Source: Circinella umbellata
Lineage: Eukaryota > Mucoromycota > Mucoromycetes > Mucorales > Lichtheimiaceae
Reading direction: 5' to 3'
Assembly: GCA_025093555.1 (NCBI GenBank)
Contig: JAIWNF010000070.1
Location: forward strand, 1 to 64,000
Length of the DNA stretch: 64,000 nucleotides
Shown here piece after piece: positions 42,661 to 54,116 of this stretch (its first letter is position 1; every line of letters begins with the position of its first letter). The notes beneath the pieces were generated by a model. It was not told the origin of the DNA and ran no database searches. It was given only the letters and a program-made list of their open reading frames with translations. The position numbers were made by a program, and so were the translations under genes.

Positions 42661-43843
42661 GATAAATTAAGAGTAAAAATATTGTACGAAATTATAACGG
42701 GAGTGACCAGTATCTTAGTACTGTAACATGGCGCCTCCTTCGTCTACTCTTCTTCTTTACTTATTCAAAATATTCACAATTCCAACAATACTTATGTATT
42801 GGCGATATATTTAACGTATTGTGTCAATTGAACATGGAGTTTCTTTCTATTTCTACACACAAATATACTAAAAAATCACTGAAGTAAAAAATTATAAAAG
42901 AATGCAATATATTGTAATTATACAAAGAATCCAATAACAAAGGAGCGAAGGAGTATGGCATAGATTAGAAAGTAGTACTAAATGTGGGCATATATTAGTA
43001 ATACGTAATATAAATCACAATTGGGATACTCATGGACATATTAAAATGAAATAAGGTAGAGACTACTAAGTGCAAGAAAATGAATAATTATGGCGATCAA
43101 TGGCTTTTTAGTATAACCATAAATGGGGGGGGGTACATAATCATTTATCGAAAGAAAAACTTATTGAGTGACTGAACCAATGTTCGTGTCAGAGTTTTGT
43201 GATATTGTGTGAACATAGTAATTATATCAACATAACATTTGATAAAAAATCGAGAATTTAGTAAAAAATGTATTTATCGCGTAGTTTTTGGGTACAAGCA
43301 GCTTTGGTTTATTTTCATATTTTGTATTGAGCTTTTAAAGGTTCTCGTATGCCCCCCCCCGGGAACACAGCCGTCGTATTAGATCCCAACCCCTCTATAA
43401 TTTATGTTGAATGGATAAGCTTACCTTCATCCAAGTATAAAAGACCCAAAAAAAACAATCAATCATGAAAATAAGAACGCGCATACTGCGACAAATATTT
43501 TTATTATAAATGCCATTTATATTATCTAAAAAGTTTGTAAGGATGACGTATAGAAAATTTTAAAATCACTACTTTGGTATCTTCTTTAATGCTTGTGACA
43601 AAGAACACTCCAAATAAGATCGTGCGTCTTTCACTTTTTGATTTGAAAACAGCAATCGTCTATCGAATGGAACAAAGAGGTCTCGCCGCAGGAAAAAACA
43701 AAGGAAATGATGGGTCAGTGAATTTGGAAAAAAACAGAACCATTCCGACCATGTGTTATGTTAAAGTCAAATTCATTTCTCTTTCTTATTCACTTACTTC
43801 CAAACGCTAAGCAAGATGACAATAAAAAGTAGCATCACATAAG
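42661..43843. other. Intergenic, no gene supported
   Basis: Contains a G9 run near 43130 and a C10 run near 43353 in otherwise A+T-rich sequence. The 78-codon ORF at 43574-43810 has no visible domain and no support. Confidence 0.45.
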
Positions 43844-44170
43844 CACCGCTACGGGGCAAGCAGTAGGTTGCGCTAGAGGCTTGCAATCCCATCATGGTCA
43901 AGGGAGGATTACGTTTATCCCCAATCCCCGGCATGTGTAGAAGTTTCATATTCGCGCAAACAATCTGTTGAGAGATTGTGGGCGTTGAGAATACGCTGCT
44001 TAGCAACCAAAAGACACCGCTACGGGGCAAGCAGTAGGTTGCACTAGAGGCTTGCAATCCCATCATGGTCAAGGGAGGATTACGTTTATCCCCAATCCCT
44101 GGCATGTGTAGAAGCTTCATATTCGCGCAAACAACCTGTTGAGAGATTGTGGGCGTTGAGAATACGCTGT
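43844..44170. repeat. 171-bp tandem repeat, two copies
   Basis: Copy 1 begins at 43844 and copy 2 at 44015, both with CACCGCTACGGGGCAAGCAG and ending GTTGAGAATACGCTG. About 156 bp match with four differences, and a 15-bp linker completes the period. The G+C content is clearly above the surroundings. The period is a multiple of three, so one minus-strand frame stays open through both copies, but the repeated peptide has no recognisable domain. Confidence 0.9.
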
Positions 44171-44409
44171 CTTCCGGCGTGTTACTCCTAAGAAACCGAT
44201 AAAGAAATATGAACTTTTTAATTAAATCAGTATTCATGGTCTCAACTGGTTAATTGTTATTTATAAAAAAACATACGCTTTTAGACAATCACTCATCTTA
44301 TTGTAACTTGATTTTTAATCCAGCAGTCAAACCCCGACGCTCCTCCCTAATGCGAAGAGTGATGGCTCTTGAAAGTAAGTACCTTCTCCAATTTATATAT
44401 GTATATATA

Positions 44410-44448
44410 ATGAGTCAACGACAACAACAACAACCTTCGTATTTTTAA
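44410..44448 (+). promoter_or_regulatory. Upstream mini-ORF abutting the next start codon
   Basis: A 12-codon ORF (MSQRQQQQPSYF) ends with TAA directly before the ATG at 44449. If transcribed, it could limit translation of the downstream gene or allow reinitiation. It could also be chance. Confidence 0.35.
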
Positions 44449-45675
44449 ATGATGAATCATCAACATTACCAGGGTATGCCAGTCACCCCGGTTGAAGCCA
44501 TGATTTTGGCGAAGCTCGACCGTTTGGAGTCCAAGATGGATCTCATTCTGGCGTCGAAGGACCAAGCGGGCGAAGCCTTGGAAGAACCTGTGGAGGGGGC
44601 CGGTGATGATGAACCTCCTGCTGATTTCATTTGTCAGCCGCGCACTGCACAAGGCAAGGTCCGCAATCCTAAGATTGCTGATGTTGATGCAGCCATATTG
44701 GCATTGACCAATATGGACAATTCAGCAAAGATGATGAAGATGGCTCGGTTGGAGGACCATGTCGATGCTGCCATCGTTCTGGTGAAGTCCTTAGCTCGTG
44801 AGAAGGTTGACCAGACATGGTCCAACCAAGAGCATGGCGTGAGGAGCTCCATCATGAAGCTCTTCACGGAATCGGTATCAAAAGGTGATCCCTGGATACC
44901 GATCGAAAAGTGTGAGAACAACTGGATGGCCAGAAATGGAGCAACGCAGCAAAGAAGAAAAGGTTAGTGATACTAAGATAACATGGTTTAATGTATAACT
45001 TAATAAGCTATAGTTAAAATTATTAAATACTTATTTTCATATTTGTTTCACTATAGCGGAGGTGGTGCTGCTGATGATGATGCTGAAAGGTAATCTATCC
45101 ATATTCATAACTTTAATGAATATAATTTCAACACTATCTATAACTTAATTATTAGAAGTGTGACGACAGTGGGGTCAGAGGCATCAGGGGAGATCATTCG
45201 TCAGTTCTCGGTCCCCGGAACAAGGTATATAATAATATGAATGTAGTATACAATGAGCTGTATATGTAACATTTAAAAGATGGCTACTTTCGAATTTCTA
45301 ATAATCATTCTAGTTCTGACCCTGCCGCCCAACCTCCTGTACTGACACGGAATGCTTCAATGTATGTTTGTTATATCTTCAACCTGTTTATAATCGTGTA
45401 ATGACTCAGGATATTTCTCCAACTTTTTTTTTATATCTTAGGCATTCCGTGCTCAGTGATAGGAGTGCGACTACTCATGGGTATGTATATATTTGTATTT
45501 TGATATATTTGGTGGTTATATTGTACTATTTCAGTATAAGCTTTTTTGAAATACTAATTGAGTTTTTTTTATAGTACTTCATCAACCATGAGTATTGCTC
45601 GTAAACAAATAACAACAGCAACAATCACGCGGTTATCCGTAGAAGGACGGATAAAAGTGGGTAACTACAATCCAG
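44449..45675 (+). CDS. Unknown multi-exon gene, higher G+C, possibly truncated at 3' end
   Basis: Exons 44449-44962, 45062-45089, 45156-45224, 45314-45361, 45442-45480 and 45575-45675 share compatible phases through five introns of 66-99 nt, which is strong evidence for a real gene. The protein has about 266 residues so far: an N-terminal helix (AMILAKLDRLESKMDLILASK), an acidic stretch, a middle containing NPKIADVDAAILAL and LAREKVDQTWSNQEHGVRSS, and a Ser/Thr-rich tail. A possible last exon from 45799 reads 9 codons to a stop. Codon use is richer in G/C than in neighbouring genes. No family recognised. It sits between the arms of the inverted duplication and may have arrived or been cut during that rearrangement. 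The exon 2 acceptor was chosen (after CGGAG) because it alone keeps the frame. Confidence 0.6.
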
Positions 45676-46082
45676 GTATAGTAACGTTTTTATCATTATT
45701 ATTTTATATATTGTGGTGATACTGGTGCATGGCAAATTGCAATAATACTGTAGTAGGTATCTCGTAATATGCCTATTTGTTCTTCATACTATTTCAGTAC
45801 TCTTTATCATTAATTGCTATTATTGAGATCTACTTTATTAATAAACATTAAATAATATGATATTTTTTTGACTGTAATAATAGCAGAGAAATGAAAACAG
45901 AGATGAATGGTACTATTATTGAAAATGGGTTATAATTGGTCAATATCAGAATATTATTATGGGATAGACTGCATTTTTTGGGCCAATGAGTATTTAAGTG
46001 GTGGACTTTAATCGCAATTAGGATTTTACAGGATTTACAGGATTTAACAGTTTTACAGGATTTTTTTTTTACGTACGGTGTC
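45676..46082. other. Junction between unknown gene and inverted-duplication arm B
   Basis: A+T-rich DNA. At 46021-46064 a short word (TTTACAGGATT) recurs three to four times just before the start of the duplicated segment. No gene seen. Confidence 0.5.
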
Positions 46083-47025
46083 GAGCTATTCGAAAAATTA
46101 AACAAACCTGTGGACCAAACCTGGGCTCCTGACGAGCATTCTGCCAAACTATTGAATTCCATTTTGAAAGCGGATCCTGAACAAGAAGATCTTATAGTTG
46201 CTGTACGAACACCTGTCATTGAATCGATCAACTACCGACCTTATAAACACCATGATTTGAGGGCCATTGAAATAATTAATAGAAATTGGTAAGAGATGTT
46301 TGTTGTCCTGTATATTGACCAATAAAAATAGTGCAAATAGTAGCAGTTGGATTAATCATTCACACAGGTTGGACTTAATGAATTCTCCTCTTAACCCGAT
46401 CCTTGGTCATCATCGTGAACGCACGAGTGCAATACGGAGCTATCCCCATTATCAGTGCTTTATTTTTACAATATAATGACAAGGCGCTTATTGAATGGTA
46501 GGCTGTTTTTTCTTTATTTCTGGTGTATATGTATAAATTGATTGGTTATCAAATTGATTTCTAGCTGTGAGTATATAAAGGATTGAAATCGAAAGTGATG
46601 CAACAAAAAGACACAAGTGGGATGGTGTCATGATTACAAACAAAAAACCGAACGCAACCATCATGACGATTGAATTTGCTGGTGGATTTGGTAAGGAAAA
46701 ATGTCAGAGGTCTTCAAAAAATATATCGTAATATGTTGAGGGTCTTTAATGCAGATAGTCCCAATGCTTCTGCTCCCTATCCACGTATATACTGTTCTTA
46801 CCAGTCACAACAAGGTGTTTTTGAATCACTTGTCCAAATCGATAATGAAGTTTATGTAAGAAGAAGATCCGCCGAACTTACCCTTCCTGCATATTTTTCA
46901 TCATTTCAAGACGCAGTAGAAGCTCTCCTCTCTATATTTACCTGGCGTGATACTGTAGTAAATTATACTGTCTCGCTGCCAAAGGATAATCAAACCAAAA
47001 TGCCCCTTGTCCTCTCAACAGTAAT
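46083..47025 (+). pseudogene. Truncated inverted copy of the 480-aa gene
   Basis: It matches exons 3-5 of the gene at 41515-39719, introns included. It starts inside exon 3 (ELFEKLNKPVDQTW) without exons 1-2. Lesions include a 2-bp loss near 46435 (GCAATACGG against GCAATATACGG), a deletion near 46690 after AFEAGG-equivalent codons, and loss of the original stop codon. Because introns remain, it arose by DNA duplication and not through cDNA. Confidence 0.85.
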
Positions 47026-47515
47026 TATCATTTCTTTACGTAATCAATATATTTTTATACCCCCATTCCCATTATATATATATATATGTCACGATATAAG
47101 ATGTATATCCTCTAACATGTAAAAAGAAATTAGTCATACCAGTTAAACACCCATTTCAACAAAAATTATATATTCATGAGTTCTCCTGCAAAATTTCAAT
47201 AATCATAAAAGATAAAAGTTGTCCAGAATCCAAACTTGCTGTAATGGCAAGAATATATTTGCGAGTGCTTGACCATGTTTAATGCTGTACTATACTCAAC
47301 ATCTTCCATTAAAGCTGTTTTTTCTTCATTATTACATATCAATGGATATAACTTGAATACATAGAAAAAGGAGTTCGTAACTGATAAGAAACAATAATAT
47401 TGTGTAGGAACAAATGATTACACACAGCTTTAAGATTTATTGGTAGATGAAAAACTATCCATCAAAAACCATATAATAATGAGAGTGTAAATTATCTGAT
47501 AATCAAGACGCAAAA
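46083..47515. repeat. Inverted duplication, arm B (with decayed gene)
   Basis: Reverse-complement counterpart of 39228-40688. The 5.4-kb spacer between arms holds exons 1-2 of the intact gene, the repeat cluster, the 171-bp tandem repeat and the unknown gene. Homology ends at GACGCAAAA, only about 15 bp before the stop codon of the WBP4-like gene. Confidence 0.9.
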
Positions 47516-47530
47516 GTGTATATTACACAT

Positions 47531-48488
47531 TCATTCTTCTTCTTTTGATCTGATTCTCCTTTTTACTTTTTTATCATTTTGTCCCATTCCAGTTTTTTTA
47601 CGTTTTTTAAATAATGGTTGTTCGTCTATACTATTATTATTATCATGATCCAAAGGAAGCTGTTTCTCTTGAATTTTAAAATTCTTCAAGTCTTCTTCAT
47701 CTTCTATTTCATCATCTTGAAATTCGGGTTTATTATCATGTGTTGTTGTCTTTTTATCCTTTTTATCATTATCCATTGTTGATGTTGCCTTTTTTTTAAT
47801 TGTAGATATTATTTCCCATTGACCAGGTGCAGCAATATTACTTGGTATAGCCCATTCCTCTTTTCCTTCTAATTGTTTTTGTTGGATATCATCGTCTTTA
47901 GGTGGTGGTGGTTCAAATGTTGTTTTTGATTTAGAAGAATAAGAAGATGATGATAATGATTTTGCATAATTGGATATTGAATATTTTGAAGATAAATCAG
48001 ATCCTTGATATTCATTTCCCATTGTTTTCATAGCTGCCTAGAATAATACATTGAAAACTTAACATACATACACCCTGTCTCCTTTCTTTCTTTCTGAACT
48101 TACCTTTTCAATTCTTTCCAGTTCTTTTAACTTTTTCTCATCTTCTTCTTTCTTTTGTTGTCCACCTTTATAAACATCACGAAGGAATTTATCTACTGCA
48201 TCTTTATGTTGTCGTCCATTATTATGTATTTCAATAGACTATATTTATATTATATAGTAGGTGCTGTTAATTTTCTTTTTTAATTTAGTAATCGATCTCT
48301 TGAATGAAAATACATACGGGCTTATTATTGGCGATAAACTTTTTACAATATTTACACCAGTGTCGTTGTTGTGAGACCCAAAAATCAGACCTATATATTA
48401 AAAATGAATAATAATAATGATTAATAATTTAAGCAAGTTTTTTAAAGGGAATGTGTATGAATTAACTTTTTTCTTATATTTATTACAT
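47531..48488 (-). CDS. WBP4/FBP21-like splicing factor with U1-type zinc finger
   Basis: Exons 48390-48318, 48238-48104 and 48037-47531. The N-terminus SDFWVSQQRHWCKYCKKF followed by IEIHNNGRQHKDAV is the C2H2 matrin/U1-type zinc finger of WBP4 proteins (C-x2-C...H-x5-H). A charged helix, Pro-rich segment, acidic region and a basic Lys/Arg-rich C-terminus follow. WBP4 associates with spliceosomal complexes through this finger. No WW domains are visible in the remainder, unlike animal WBP4. The ATG appears to be split by an intron: exon 48390 begins with the G of the start codon, and the best candidate for the preceding AT is at 48488-48487 before a GTAATA donor. This is uncertain. Expected size about 238 residues. 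Confidence 0.75.
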
Positions 48489-48882
48489 TTTGGTTTTAAA
48501 AGTAAAGAAAAAAAAAAACCGGAGGTTCGGGAGAGAACACCCTTATTGAGTTTCAGAACCGGCGTTCTTCTTTTTTCTTATATATGGGAATCAATGCGCA
48601 GCTTCTCTTTGAATCTACTCTTAACAAATACCAAAGATTTTTTCTTGAAAATTGAGTAAATATACTTACTGGTTGAAGCATGCAAGTAACGAATAAAAAG
48701 TAATAAGGTTTCAATATATCTGTCTAATAGATGATTATTTACAACTGAGTATTTTTATTGGAGAACTGTATATATACTTCATTACTTCATTTTACATGCA
48801 ACAGATGGATAAGAACGCAACTAGACTAAATGATAATAGTAACAATAAAAATACACACAGTCAATCCATCATTAGTTAAAAT

Positions 48883-49785
48883 TTACATAAAGGCACTCTT
48901 GTTATTTTCCAACCATTCTTGGATAGATTCTGGATTTCGACCAAGTAAAATAGGTAATCCACGAGTTACCATTGGATTTTTGGGTTGATATGTCGATGCA
49001 CAAAATGACAATGCGTGTCCCATTCCCAGCTTTATATAATTCTCATACATGGTTTGTGCAGAAACTTGGGTATAACGAATAGGACGTCCCAATATATGTG
49101 AAAATATTTCAGCTTGTTCTTGTGGTGTTTTCACGTCTCCAATCAATTCATAAGCAGTATCACCATGCTTTTCAACTGGATCCATTAAAATACGCGATGC
49201 GACTAGTCCGATATCTCGAGGTGAAATATAATCTTGGTATTCATTAATGGGTTCCGCAGCATTTATGAACATGTCTTGATTTTTTATTGTTTCCGCAGAA
49301 AATAATAGATTGGACATAAAATTGGTGGGTCGCAAACTTACAAAGTAGCTATTACGATTACGACGACTAGGGAGTTCAAAAATAGCTTTTTCAGCTTCTT
49401 GGTGAGGCAGTAAAGCCTGATATTGACGCCAAAAAGTACTGGCAACCGATAAGTCAACAATTTGTTTGACACCAACTTCAATCGCTTTTTTACCAAGTTC
49501 AATCTTGATATTCCCCATTTCTTCCATATCTGGAACAAGTAAGAAAAGACGTGTATGTCCAGCAATGGATTCATAAAATGGTCTTAAATCAGTATATCCA
49601 CCTTGAACAATTGTGAGTTGTTGATTATTCTTATTTTTATCAGCAAGTTTATTAGGTGAGCGTGTATACGCTGTTACTTGTATATTATTATTTTTGAGTA
49701 ATTCATCCACTATGGCCGAACCAACATTTCCCGTAGCACCAAGAACATAAATACGTTCCTTATCATTATTATTGCTTGTCATCAC
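48883..49785 (-). CDS. NmrA-like NAD(P)-binding protein (atypical SDR), paralogue 1
   Basis: Intronless, 300 residues. The N-terminal YVLGATGNVGSAIVDELL carries the G-x-x-G-x-x-G dinucleotide-binding loop of NmrA/atypical SDR proteins. AYTRSPNKL follows the second strand, and RLFLLVPDM and VKQIVDLSV continue the Rossmann fold. SLRPTNFMSNLLF and YISPRDIGLVASRIL match the usual later motifs. The catalytic Tyr-x-x-x-Lys of classical SDRs is not evident, as is common in this group of redox sensors and isoflavone-reductase-like enzymes. Substrate unknown. A clear paralogue lies 2.2 kb away on the same strand. Confidence 0.9.
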   Translation of the reverse strand: MMTSNNNDKERIYVLGATGNVGSAIVDELLKNNNIQVTAYTRSPNKLADKNKNNQQLTIVQGGYTDLRPFYESIAGHTRLFLLVPDMEEMGNIKIELGKKAIEVGVKQIVDLSVASTFWRQYQALLPHQEAEKAIFELPSRRNRNSYFVSLRPTNFMSNLLFSAETIKNQDMFINAAEPINEYQDYISPRDIGLVASRILMDPVEKHGDTAYELIGDVKTPQEQAEIFSHILGRPIRYTQVSAQTMYENYIKLGMGHALSFCASTYQPKNPMVTRGLPILLGRNPESIQEWLENNKSAFM

Positions 49786-51959
49786 TTTTCTTATTCTTTT
49801 CTATAGGAAAAAGAACAACTTATAAAAAGAAAAAGAAAAAGAAAAAAAAAAGAAAATGAAAAAAGCTGTGTTTATGTTTCATTTTATTTATTTGTTTTCT
49901 TTGGTTTCCCAAATTATTCTCTTATAGTAATTCTCTTTTTGTGTGGAACTCTTTTTCAATACTGAGGTAGGGAGACACACATGATGATATTTGAAGAAAT
50001 TCAAAGAAAATGTGACACAAGAACCAAAAAAAGAATGTTTGTTAGCAATACATGACTTTGATATATTTATTTTCACATATACGTATATAAATAAGAATCA
50101 AATTTTTTTAAAGACATTAATAATGTCTGTCTAATATAACTTTTTTTCGTTTTTCTTTTTTTTTTTTGAAGAGTATTCTTTATTAATAAGAAAAAGAAAT
50201 ATATTTAAAAAAAAGTAGTTTCATCTTAAAAATTGAACATGTATGGGTCGTTATCGTCTTGTTTTAGTAATAAATACATTTTATTAATAAGTTATTGGTT
50301 TTCAATATATACGTCTTCTTCACCAATGTACGTTGCGATCGCCTTTTGATTTATTACAAAGCAATAAAAAACAGAAAAAAGAGCCTGTATTGGTTGTATA
50401 CCATTTTTTGTTATTTAATGTACGTAGGAATGAACGACAGAATATAGGATGTTAGTATTGGATAAAAAAAAGATGAGTGGTGCATATAAAACTCTTTTAT
50501 ATTTAAAGAAAAAGAAATTATATTCAGGCTAGTAAAAAAAAAAGCCATGGATTCTTGTGACACTGGTTTCAAGAAATTTAAAATGCATAATACATCGGTA
50601 TATGTATAGAACCCACTGAATGCTTAATTACATTTGTTCCCAAAACAGTCAGTTCCAAGTACTTTTAAAGAAACGAATGACAAGAAAGGGTTGTCAGTTT
50701 CAGCACCGATATTGTATTTTTCAAGACAACATTTTAGTATTCTGAAGTTCCCTACCGTCTAATTAAAAAAAACCTTAAAATTGTAATAACTACTATGCCG
50801 GGATAAAAGGTGTTACCCTCCACTATTTTCAAGCGCACTTGTCAAGAAGAAGTATGAATGGTTTTAATAATCTTGATTAACATTATATGATCTTATTTTA
50901 TATGAAAAATGTTATGTTGTTAAGAATTAAAATTGATGGCTATACTACCAAATATAAAGTTTAGTTATATAATACCCTAATAGAACAGATTCATCTTTGT
51001 TTTAGACAGCATGATATTGATGAAGTGGGAATAAAAGCTGTATTTTAAAATCTTCGAGTGGTTATCATGTTTATTATTATAATGTGATACATTATATATT
51101 GAAGAACTCTTTATTAGAGTAAAATTTCCTTTGACATGCAAGTGCTCTCTATATATGTAGAATATCGGTATCTTTTCGCAAAATACCGACAACTTCAACT
51201 TTGAGGTTAAGCTTGCAGGTACAGAACATACTGTAAGATACTACTTTAGAACACACATGTGATTATGTCGATCAGGTAAAAATATTTTCTTGTCAACAAA
51301 GGCTCTTGTTCAAGTACAACTCACAGTCTTATATTTTATTCTCGTATCAACATTGACTATTTTTACTGTCTTCTGGTATCGTTTCTGAGAGCAGTACCTT
51401 TATTATCATATGAAGATTTGGGTAGAAGGGCTACAATATAACATGTCATTTTCATACGTAGACTAATAAAAGAAAAATTCTATTTTTTGAAAGGAAAAAA
51501 GTATTTAATTACAATGTACATGGAGTTACAGCTAACGGTCCCGACAAAAGAAATTTCAAGAAACCAAAGACAAGAAGAAACGTTTTGAAAGAATGTGTCA
51601 GTGTAGTTAAATTTAAAGCAGATTGATATTAATGTGTAACACTTTCCAGTGTGAGGGTTCCCATGCCTCAGTGAAAAATAATATGATCATTGTACTCGTT
51701 TAAAGAAGATGTAATACATACATATCGTATTCCATAAGCGGAAAAAGATTTATCTTGTTGTCAACTAAGTATTATTTCCCATCGACGTATTTATTTTATT
51801 TTATTTATTTATGTTGAGTTTCTTACTATCCCAACAACTAAATCTTTTTTTTTATATATTCTCACTCTTTTTTTCATACACACACACATATATATATAAA
51901 CCAAGAGAAAACTAAATAAAAGAAAAACGCACGGGTACAAAAATAAGAAAATAACTTTA
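49786..51959. other. Spacer between the NmrA-like paralogues
   Basis: A+T-rich DNA without a supported gene. It should hold the promoter of paralogue 1 at the left and the 3' UTR of paralogue 2 at the right. Short ORFs here have no domain content. Confidence 0.5.
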
Positions 51960-52868
51960 TCAATTCTTTGAAAGAAAAGTATCCTTATTCTTTTCCAACC
52001 ATTCATAAACCGTTTCAGGCTTTCTACCAAGCAAAATTTGCAATCCACGGGTTACTGTTGGATTCTTGGCCGAAAACGTCGATACAGAATAGGCTAGTGC
52101 ATGATCAAATCCCATTTTAATAAAAGTATCATAAATGACTTGGGGTTCCACTTGTTGATACTCAATAGGTCGACCCAATATCTTGGAGAACATGACAGCT
52201 CTTTCTTGAGGAGTTTTAACATCCCCAATTAATTCATAAGCAGAATCACCATGTTTTTCAATAGGTTCCATCAAAATCCTGGCAGCAATTTGACCGATAT
52301 CATTAGGACTAATCCATTCTTGTAGTTCACTTGGATCTAACTCTTCCATAAACATATCTTGCTTTTGAATGGTTTCCAAAGAAAATAACATATTGGTCAT
52401 AAAGTTACTAGGTCGCAAACTGACAAGAGTGCTACTCTTTCGGTTTGAATAATAGAAAAGAGCCTTTTCAGTCTCTTGGTGCGGTAAAGAAACTAGGTAA
52501 TAGCGCCAAGGTAATGATTGAACTGACAGGTCAACAATTTGCTTGACACCAGCATCATAAGCTTTTTTGCCAAGTTCAATCTTGATACGAGTCATATCTT
52601 TTATGTCAGGTACAAGTAAAAAAAGACGTGTGTGACCACCAATGGATTCATTAAATGGTGTCAAGTCATCAAATCCACCTTGAACAATGGAAAGTTGTTG
52701 ATGCTCTTGGGCTTCTGGAATGGCTTTGTAAAGTTTTTCAGGAGTACGCGTATAAGCAGTAATCTGGACTTGTTCCTTGATCAATTCCTTTAATACAAAT
52801 GGGCCAATATTACCAGTGGCACCAAGAACATAAATACGTTCTTTAATATTATTCATGTTATTATTCAT
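51960..52868 (-). CDS. NmrA-like NAD(P)-binding protein (atypical SDR), paralogue 2
   Basis: Intronless, 302 residues, collinear with the gene at 48883-49785: YVLGATGNIGPFVLKEL, AYTRTPEKL, RLFLLVPDI, VKQIVDLSV, SLRPSNFMTNMLF, WISPNDIGQIAARILM, YELIGDVKTPQERA. The GxxGxxG loop is intact. The two differ mainly in the N-terminal linker, around the substrate-side segment (about residues 120-190) and at the C-terminus, which suggests an old tandem duplication with possible change of ligand. The start is the second of two nearby ATG codons read as MNNNMNNIKERIY; either could serve. Confidence 0.9.
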   Translation of the reverse strand: MNNNMNNIKERIYVLGATGNIGPFVLKELIKEQVQITAYTRTPEKLYKAIPEAQEHQQLSIVQGGFDDLTPFNESIGGHTRLFLLVPDIKDMTRIKIELGKKAYDAGVKQIVDLSVQSLPWRYYLVSLPHQETEKALFYYSNRKSSTLVSLRPSNFMTNMLFSLETIQKQDMFMEELDPSELQEWISPNDIGQIAARILMEPIEKHGDSAYELIGDVKTPQERAVMFSKILGRPIEYQQVEPQVIYDTFIKMGFDHALAYSVSTFSAKNPTVTRGLQILLGRKPETVYEWLEKNKDTFLSKN

Positions 52869-53368
52869 TTGTTTTTTGTTGTTGTTGTATTAAGAAAAAA
52901 AAACAAGATTAGAAAAAGTTCCTTTTTTTATAGCTTTATAAAACTTTTCAAAATTCACGCTCTATTACTCTTTCTTAATATGTATACGAATTCCAAGAAA
53001 TCCATGCTGCGGATTTCTTTACTATATTTTGATAACAATCATCAAAGACGTGGCTTTCTGTTGCATAATAAACATAATTTCCAAGAAAGTTAAAAAAAAA
53101 TTATTGCTGCGGTTCTTCTATTTATTCTAGTGTCATGTATATTGGATAGTTATCCGATTTGTTCTGTTTTTATTTACAATAATTTAAAAGAGTCTTCCAA
53201 AAGTTCTTTCGGATATAGAGATGGTGTTTGTACATGGGATTTGCTACGGACAGCTTAAGAACATACTATATTAGGTAACTTCCATTCTTACGGACAGCCC
53301 ACTTTTATATTTTTTCAAAGGTACATAACCATCTTATATAATTACGTCGCATCCAGCCATTTATACAC

Positions 53369-53409
<41 letters not shown>

Positions 53410-54116
53410 ACAGTTATTATTGTTATATACCTTAAAATATTTTATAAAACTTATATTAGCAGTTCAACTTTCTATGAATATCGTTCAATATATGTTATCT
53501 TCTCTCACTCTATCGTTATGTACACAAGTGGGAGCTGTAATCCACATGAATACAAGACAAACAAGGAATAATGTATACTTTTAATAATATATATACGAGT
53601 GGTCAAATAAGGAGCTGTATTGGTGTTGATAACGCTGGTACTATAGTTTACATAGTCTAATAGATTGTTTGACAACTTTTTATATGTGGGGTGTCCGTAG
53701 CAATTCCCTTTGTACATTAGTATGTGATTTTTTCATCACGAACAACAATAACGTTATTGTTGTCACACCCACATATATATAACATAATGATAGATAATCA
53801 TGTTAAAGTTTGAATCTATTATTTTGCAAAGAAGTTATACTCTATCCATCACAATGCAATAGGAAAGAAGCAAATCTGCCGAAATAAAGGGAGCATAAGA
53901 AAAAAAAAAAAACTCCGGTCCATGACGTACACTATACGATTCGTAATAAGTGTGCGCGCGTCTGGTTTCTCTAAGCTTTAAATATTATATTACGATCTGG
54001 ATTAACTTGTCCATAACCAAACCATACACCACCACCACCCCCCCTTTTTTTTTTGTAACATCTCTTTTTTTTTTCTTCTTCTTTGTTCAGTTTTATAAAT
54101 ATAAAATTTATTCAAA
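52869..54116. other. Divergent intergenic region
   Basis: It lies between paralogue 2 (leftward) and RPN10 (rightward), so it should contain both promoters. A (TA)n followed by (TG)n microsatellite occupies about 53369-53409. No RPN4-type box was recognised with confidence. Confidence 0.5.
53369..53409. repeat. (TA)n(TG)n microsatellite
   Basis: About 11 TA units run directly into about 9-10 TG units. Such tracts are length-variable and can form non-B DNA. No other function is implied. Confidence 0.9.

Noticed and set aside
43574..43810. 78-codon plus-strand ORF
   Set aside because: No recognisable domain or neighbouring exons. Left as unsupported.
43794..44237. 147-codon minus-strand ORF with repeated peptide
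   Set aside because: The repeat of the peptide is explained by the 171-bp DNA duplication, whose period is a multiple of three. No family or splice evidence.
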